From the NCBI GenBank assembly GCA_002402275.1, contig DHFN01000157.1:2245-20916 (forward strand): 18,672 nucleotides of DNA, read 5' to 3'. The position numbers and the translations under genes are program-made. Below the pieces are notes generated by a model, which saw only the letters and a list, made by a program, of their open reading frames with translations, was not told the DNA's origin and did not search any database. The stretch is from Anaerolineales bacterium UBA4823. Lineage in GTDB: Bacteria; Chloroflexota; Anaerolineae; Anaerolineales; UBA4823. This document shows, piece after piece, positions 14,302 to 18,672 of this stretch. Numbering within the stretch: position 1 is the first letter of the stretch; every line of letters begins with the position of its first letter.

Positions 14302-15358
14302 GACCGAAGCCCCTACTCCAAGAAAGTTGAATGAAGCCCGAAAAGAGGGGATGGTGGCATTAAGTCAGGAATTAACCGCTTCAGTGGTTCTGTTCGTCAG
14401 TATCTGGCTAATTAGTTCACCGGGTGGAAAAATAATCACCGATGTACAAAATTTATTGGTCAATGCCTTGACCCAGTTACCCAAAGGTGATGTGAGCATC
14501 AACTGGTATATAGACAAATTCATCAGTGAAGGTTTGAGTATTGGTAAAGATGTCTTTATGATCGTAATAGTATTATTGGCAACCGGCACAGTCGTTACTT
14601 TTGCTCAAACCCGTCTTCTCATCAGCACTCGAAAAATGAAACCTGACCTTAACCGTCTTAATCCGATAAATGGGTTTAAAAAGCTTTTCTCAACCCAAGG
14701 GTTGGTTGAATGGGTAAAGGCGTTATTAAAGCTCCTCGTGATTGGCTGGATTGTCTATTCATATTTAGTTGGGCAAGTACAACACCTCTTTGGGTTGGCA
14801 CAGCTTCCTTTTCAGGATGCGTTGTCATCCTGGGTCAATATAGCTGTATCGTTAGCCATGCGAGTAGCAGAAGCGTACCTGATCATAGCGATAGCTGATT
14901 ATGCCTATCAAAGTTGGACTTTTAAGAAATCTCTGCGCATGTCTAAAGAAGAAATAAAAGAAGAAATTAAACGCTCTGAAGGGGATCCAATGATCAAGAG
15001 CCGTATCCGAAGTCAGATGCGTCGGATTGCCCGCAAGCGTATGATGGCAAATGTACCTAAAGCAGATGTAATTATCACAAACCCAACCCATTTGGCTATT
15101 GCCATTCACTATGATCCCGATAAGATGAATGCACCTGTTGTTCTAGCGAAAGGAGCTTATTTAGTTGCAGAGCGGATCGTTGAAATTGCCCGTTCACATA
15201 AAATTCCAATCATCCAAAATATTCCCCTCGCCCATGTACTCTATCGAACGGTAGAGATTGATCAGGAAATCCCGCCAGAATTATATGTTGCAATGGCAGA
15301 AATCCTAGCCCAGGTTTATGCATTGCGGGAAAAATCCGTATTAGCTCCTGCGTCTTAG
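14291..15358 (+). CDS. flhB: Flagellar export switch protein FlhB
   Basis: FlhB controls the change of export substrate from rod/hook proteins to filament. The protein begins MPDKTEAPTPRKLNEARKEG, the usual N-terminus, so ATG 14291 is preferred to an in-frame TTG at 14279. It has four membrane helices in the first 210 residues, then the cytoplasmic linker (KSLRMSKEEIKEEIKRSEGD) and the autocleavage site NPTH at 264-267, fully conserved. It closes with LAKGAYLVAERIVEIARSH and PLAHVLYRTVEIDQEIPPEL. The length is 355 residues. It is not a stand-alone FlhB-like C-terminal fragment. The start is nested in the end of fliR. Confidence 0.96.
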   Translation: MPDKTEAPTPRKLNEARKEGMVALSQELTASVVLFVSIWLISSPGGKIITDVQNLLVNALTQLPKGDVSINWYIDKFISEGLSIGKDVFMIVIVLLATGTVVTFAQTRLLISTRKMKPDLNRLNPINGFKKLFSTQGLVEWVKALLKLLVIGWIVYSYLVGQVQHLFGLAQLPFQDALSSWVNIAVSLAMRVAEAYLIIAIADYAYQSWTFKKSLRMSKEEIKEEIKRSEGDPMIKSRIRSQMRRIARKRMMANVPKADVIITNPTHLAIAIHYDPDKMNAPVVLAKGAYLVAERIVEIARSHKIPIIQNIPLAHVLYRTVEIDQEIPPELYVAMAEILAQVYALREKSVLAPAS

Positions 15359-15377
15359 AAAACGATCGAAAATAACT

Positions 15378-17450
15378 ATGACTGCAAATGCTGAATCGCT
15401 CTCCAAAAATCCATGGTTGAACCTCTTACGCTCGAAAGATATGGCGCTAGCTTTAGCGTTAGTATTAATTATTGGATTAATGCTGGTGCCCTTACCGCCA
15501 GTCGCAATGGATTTTCTAATTGTCCTCAATCTAGCACTTTCTATTGGTGTAATGCTTTTATCCATGTACATTGCCCGCCCGATGGATTTTTCAGTCTTTC
15601 CATCGGTATTGTTATTGGTGACTTTATTCCGATTAGGGATCAATATCGCGGCGAGTCGCTTAATCCTAATTCAAGGAAATGCAGGCAAGGTCATTTCCAC
15701 TTTTGGTAGTTTGATCCTCGGTGGCAACTATATCGTCGGTGTGGTAATCTTCTTGATGCTAATGGTGATCCAATTTGTTGTAATCACCAATGGCGCTGGT
15801 CGTGTAGCTGAAGTTGCAGCCCGTTTCACATTAGACGCTATGCCCGGGAAACAACTTTCCATAGATGCTGAACTCAACGCCGGGTTGATAGACGAAAGCC
15901 AAGCTCGCAAACGCCGCCGCGATATAGAAATCGAAGCAGATTTTTACGGTGCGATGGATGGCGCCAGTAAATTTGTCCGCGGCGATGCGATTGCTGCGAT
16001 TGTGGTCATGATTGTCAACATCATTGGCGGCTTTGTGATCGGCATGGTTCAACGGCAGCTTTCCTTCATGGATGCCCTACAAGCGTATACTTTGTTGACC
16101 GTCGGTGCGGGGTTGGCTGTCCAAATTCCGGCATTGATTATTTCAGCTGCATCGGGCTTGATTGTGACCCGATCCTCTTCTGATATCTCTCTAGGAACAG
16201 ACATCATTGGGCAGCTATCTAATTTCAGTACCTTAGGTATTGGCACAATCATCATTGCGGTAATCGGGTTTATACCCGGTTTACCAAAATTACCTTTCCT
16301 GGTTGTCGCAGGAATATTTGGCGGCGCAGCATATTATGTTATGCAAAATCAAAAAAAAGAACCGACCGCCGAAATTCCCGAAGCGATTACCACAGAACCA
16401 GAAACACCCCAAGATATGCTAGAAATGGTGGTCACTGATTTATTAGAAATTGAAATTGGTTACGGATTAATTCCTCTGATTGATGAAAACCAACCTGATA
16501 ATTTGTTGAAAAGAATTACTGGAATCCGGCGTCAGCTTATGAGTGAACTGGGCTTTATTTTACCGATAGTACGTGTTCGGGATAATTTACGCTTAGGTCC
16601 CCAAGAATATCGCATCAAAATCCGCCGCGAAGAGATAGTCCGGAGTGAGTTAATGATAGACCGCTATCTTGCTATTCCAGGCAATGAAACAGATGAAAAA
16701 ATTCATGGCATGACCACCACAGAACCAGCTTTTGGTCTACCAGCGGTTTGGATAAACGAAGCGGAAAAAGGTCATGCTGAGCTGTTAGGGTATACCGTTG
16801 TGTCACCTTTATCTGTTTTGAGCACCCATTTGACTGAAATCGTGCGCAATAATGCTGCAGATTTACTCACCCGCCAAATGGTTCAGGAGATGATCGAACA
16901 GCTTAAATTGAAAACCCCAGCTGCAGTAGATGGGGTCATTCCCGAGCTGATTAGTTTAGGGGAATTTCAAGCTATTCTGCGTAATCTCCTCAAGGAGAGA
17001 ATACCCATTCGAGATTTAGTCGGTATTCTTGAAGTCGTCGCCGATAATGCCAGCGCAACCCGTAACCCAACCATTTTATCTGAAGCAGTCCGTCAGTCTA
17101 TGGCGCGCACCATTTCGAATCAATATCGAGATGAAGATGGTTATTTGCATGTTTTCACGCTTTCTCCCCAAGTCGAAAGCATTCTGAAGGAGAGTTTGAT
17201 ATCCACTGAAAGTGGAATTGGATTCAATCTGGACGCTCAATTAGCTCAACAAATACTCATCCACACTGGTGAACAAATGGAAAAAATGGCTCACCTGGGT
17301 CATTATCCTCTCTTACTCTGCCCACGCGAACTGCGGTTAGCTTTTCGGAAACTAATCGAACAATCATTGCCTAACCTGGTGGTGCTGGCATTTTCCGAAG
17401 TTAGTCCTGGTGTAAAAGTTAAATCTCACGGAATGGTAATGGATCAATAA
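15378..17450 (+). CDS. flhA: Flagellar export apparatus protein FlhA
   Basis: The 690-residue FHIPEP family protein is of normal length. The N-terminal half is polytopic (about eight helices between 20 and 330) with the signature segment GRVAEVAARFTLDAMPGKQL (141-160), then LNAGLIDESQARKRRRDIE and VRGDAIA, where D203 sits like the conserved aspartate of the proton path. The C-terminal cytoplasmic domain (about 345-690) docks chaperone-substrate complexes as a nonameric ring. It includes ERIPIRDLVGILEVVADNA-type conserved sequence. A virulence-type homologue (InvA/LcrD) is excluded by the flagellar context. It starts 19 bases after flhB and ends two bases before flhF. Confidence 0.97.
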   Translation: MTANAESLSKNPWLNLLRSKDMALALALVLIIGLMLVPLPPVAMDFLIVLNLALSIGVMLLSMYIARPMDFSVFPSVLLLVTLFRLGINIAASRLILIQGNAGKVISTFGSLILGGNYIVGVVIFLMLMVIQFVVITNGAGRVAEVAARFTLDAMPGKQLSIDAELNAGLIDESQARKRRRDIEIEADFYGAMDGASKFVRGDAIAAIVVMIVNIIGGFVIGMVQRQLSFMDALQAYTLLTVGAGLAVQIPALIISAASGLIVTRSSSDISLGTDIIGQLSNFSTLGIGTIIIAVIGFIPGLPKLPFLVVAGIFGGAAYYVMQNQKKEPTAEIPEAITTEPETPQDMLEMVVTDLLEIEIGYGLIPLIDENQPDNLLKRITGIRRQLMSELGFILPIVRVRDNLRLGPQEYRIKIRREEIVRSELMIDRYLAIPGNETDEKIHGMTTTEPAFGLPAVWINEAEKGHAELLGYTVVSPLSVLSTHLTEIVRNNAADLLTRQMVQEMIEQLKLKTPAAVDGVIPELISLGEFQAILRNLLKERIPIRDLVGILEVVADNASATRNPTILSEAVRQSMARTISNQYRDEDGYLHVFTLSPQVESILKESLISTESGIGFNLDAQLAQQILIHTGEQMEKMAHLGHYPLLLCPRELRLAFRKLIEQSLPNLVVLAFSEVSPGVKVKSHGMVMDQ

Positions 17451-17452
17451 CT

Positions 17453-18646
17453 ATGCAACCAAAAACTTTTCGAGCTTCCAATACTCAAGCAGCATTAGAA
17501 CTGGTTCAAAACGAGTTAGGCCCAGAAGCGATGATTCTCTCTGTAAAACAAGTACCAGGGGGCGCGGTTTGGGAGACCTGGAAAAAATCCGAAGTTGAAG
17601 TCCAAGCAATCCCGGCTTATCAATTCCCTGAGCAATCCTCTACTGTAAGTGCAAATCAAAAACCCGGTGATAAACCCGGAAAACTCATTCATTCCTTATA
17701 TAATCCTCCTACTGCAAACAAACAACCGCTAGCTAGAACAGAAATTCAGGGTTATTTAGAACAAATAGCTACTCAAATTTCCCAAAATAAAAATCACCAA
17801 TCTGCTGAATTAAGCAATCCCGCTCCTACCCAAAGCGTTACCGGTAAGTATGATGTTCCTGCAGCCCTAGTACAAGCAAGGCTCGAACTCCTTTCCCAAG
17901 GCGTAGATCCAGAATTGGTAAAAAACATCCTTAAACGGGTTAGTCAAACCACCAATCCAAAGATATTTTCACAAGAGAGCCGCCTCCGCGAAGTCATCCG
18001 CAAACAATTAGAAACCGTCTTACGGGTTTTACGAATTGAAAGTGCCCAGAACGGTGCCGTGCCAACTGCCCGCGTCTTAATTATTGTGGGTTCAAGCGGG
18101 GTGGGTAAAACCAGTTTATGTGCCCGCCTTGCCAGCCATTTCATGGCAACTCAACCAAAAAAAATAGCTTGGATTTGTGCTGATACTATTCGCACTGGGG
18201 CTATCGCTCAAACCAAAGCCTATACGGAATCACTCAACCTTCAACCTCATATTGTCTACACACCAGCAGATCTTAAAGGCGTAATCGAATATGAAGAAAA
18301 AGCAGATTTAATCGTTGTGGATACACCAGCTCGCAACCCTTATGAACCAGAAGAAGTGGTCGAATTAAGCACATTTTTAACTGAAATTCCCAAGAAAATC
18401 ACCCTCCTTGCTTTACCCGCCACTCTGAAATTAACCGATATGCAGCAAGCTTTGGCAGCCTTCTCACCCCTCAAAATCGAGGGTATCGCTATTACAAAAA
18501 TGGATGAAACCAGGCAATATGGTCATATTGTAAATCTGGTCTGGAAAAACAAAATCCCATTGGCTTATTTTTGCGATGGTACAAATTTGTTAGAGAGCCT
18601 TCATCCAGCCGAGGCAAGTCATTTGGTAAATCTAATCCTTCCATGA
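17453..18646 (+). CDS. flhF: SRP-family GTPase FlhF
   Basis: FlhF positions or counts flagella in many bacteria, usually with FlhG. The 397-residue protein starts with the FlhF-specific segment KTFRASNTQAALELVQNELG, then PEAMILSVK. A low-complexity linker (about 45-130) and an NG domain follow. G1 is GSSGVGKT (213-220), the insertion-box region reads DTIRTGA (244-250), G4 is TKMDE (348-352) and the end is the typical LLESLHPAEASHLVNLIL. The G3 motif reads DTPAR (290-294) instead of the usual DTAGR, so the glycine is replaced by alanine; GTP hydrolysis may be altered. FtsY and Ffh are excluded by the N-terminus and location. It lies two bases after flhA. Confidence 0.93.
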   Translation: MQPKTFRASNTQAALELVQNELGPEAMILSVKQVPGGAVWETWKKSEVEVQAIPAYQFPEQSSTVSANQKPGDKPGKLIHSLYNPPTANKQPLARTEIQGYLEQIATQISQNKNHQSAELSNPAPTQSVTGKYDVPAALVQARLELLSQGVDPELVKNILKRVSQTTNPKIFSQESRLREVIRKQLETVLRVLRIESAQNGAVPTARVLIIVGSSGVGKTSLCARLASHFMATQPKKIAWICADTIRTGAIAQTKAYTESLNLQPHIVYTPADLKGVIEYEEKADLIVVDTPARNPYEPEEVVELSTFLTEIPKKITLLALPATLKLTDMQQALAAFSPLKIEGIAITKMDETRQYGHIVNLVWKNKIPLAYFCDGTNLLESLHPAEASHLVNLILP

Positions 18647-18656
18647 GGTATCCGCT

Positions 18657-18672
18657 ATGGCAAAATCAGAAA
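18657..18672 (+). CDS. Start of the next gene, possibly flhG (partial)
   Basis: ATG at 18657 opens a frame reading MAKSE to the window edge. It is preceded by TGAGGT, which also contains the flhF stop, at suitable spacing. In most flagellar operons flhF is followed by the MinD-like ATPase gene flhG, but five residues cannot show which gene this is. Confidence 0.45.

Overview
The window is an AT-rich stretch (roughly 40% G+C by eye) of a bacterial chromosome, tightly packed with genes. Three blocks can be read: a folate/pterin block on the minus strand (63-2237), a cytoplasmic signalling operon on the plus strand (2448-6617), and a long flagellar export, stator and switch operon on the plus strand (6734 to the right edge). 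No rRNA, tRNA, CRISPR array, transposase or phage gene is visible. No gene-free stretch exceeds 300 bases; the largest gap is the roughly 210-base divergent region at 2238-2447. The taxon cannot be fixed from sequence alone. The flagellar order flbD-motA-motB-fliL-fliM-fliN-fliO-fliP-fliQ-(HDOD, receiver)-fliR-flhB-flhA-flhF resembles Firmicutes-type operons, and the overall character would fit a motile member of Chloroflexota or a related Gram-positive-like lineage. That is an inference.

Left edge: the last 53 codons of threonyl-tRNA synthetase (thrS, plus strand) run into a convergent folK. The folK reading frame continues through a strong hairpin and antisense across the last 100 bases of thrS. 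Upstream on the minus strand lie a short-chain reductase with the pteridine-reductase signature (TG..R.G and an Asp/Tyr/Lys triad) and folE. Together these are the entry step (GTP cyclohydrolase I), a candidate pterin reductase and the pyrophosphokinase of tetrahydrofolate synthesis. Good sigma-70-like promoters are visible before folE and before folK.

Middle: a small MerR/excisionase-like DNA-binding protein, a REC-PAS-HisKA-ATPase protein, an OmpR/PhoB response regulator and a GAF-PAS-HisKA-ATPase sensor kinase are joined by three successive ATGA stop/start overlaps. The first 'kinase' has lost key residues of its ATP-binding domain and the acidic residue after its histidine, so it looks like a pseudokinase paired with the intact second kinase. 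None of these proteins has a membrane segment, so the signals sensed are probably intracellular.

Right: the flagellar operon encodes the stator (MotA, MotB) with FliL, the C-ring proteins FliM and FliN, the complete export gate (FliO, P, Q, R, FlhB, FlhA) and the SRP-type GTPase FlhF. An HDOD protein and a stand-alone CheY-like receiver sit between fliQ and fliR, where they split the gate genes. FliP carries an apparent lipoprotein signal peptide and FlhF has an altered G3 motif. Only the first five codons of the gene after flhF are inside the window.
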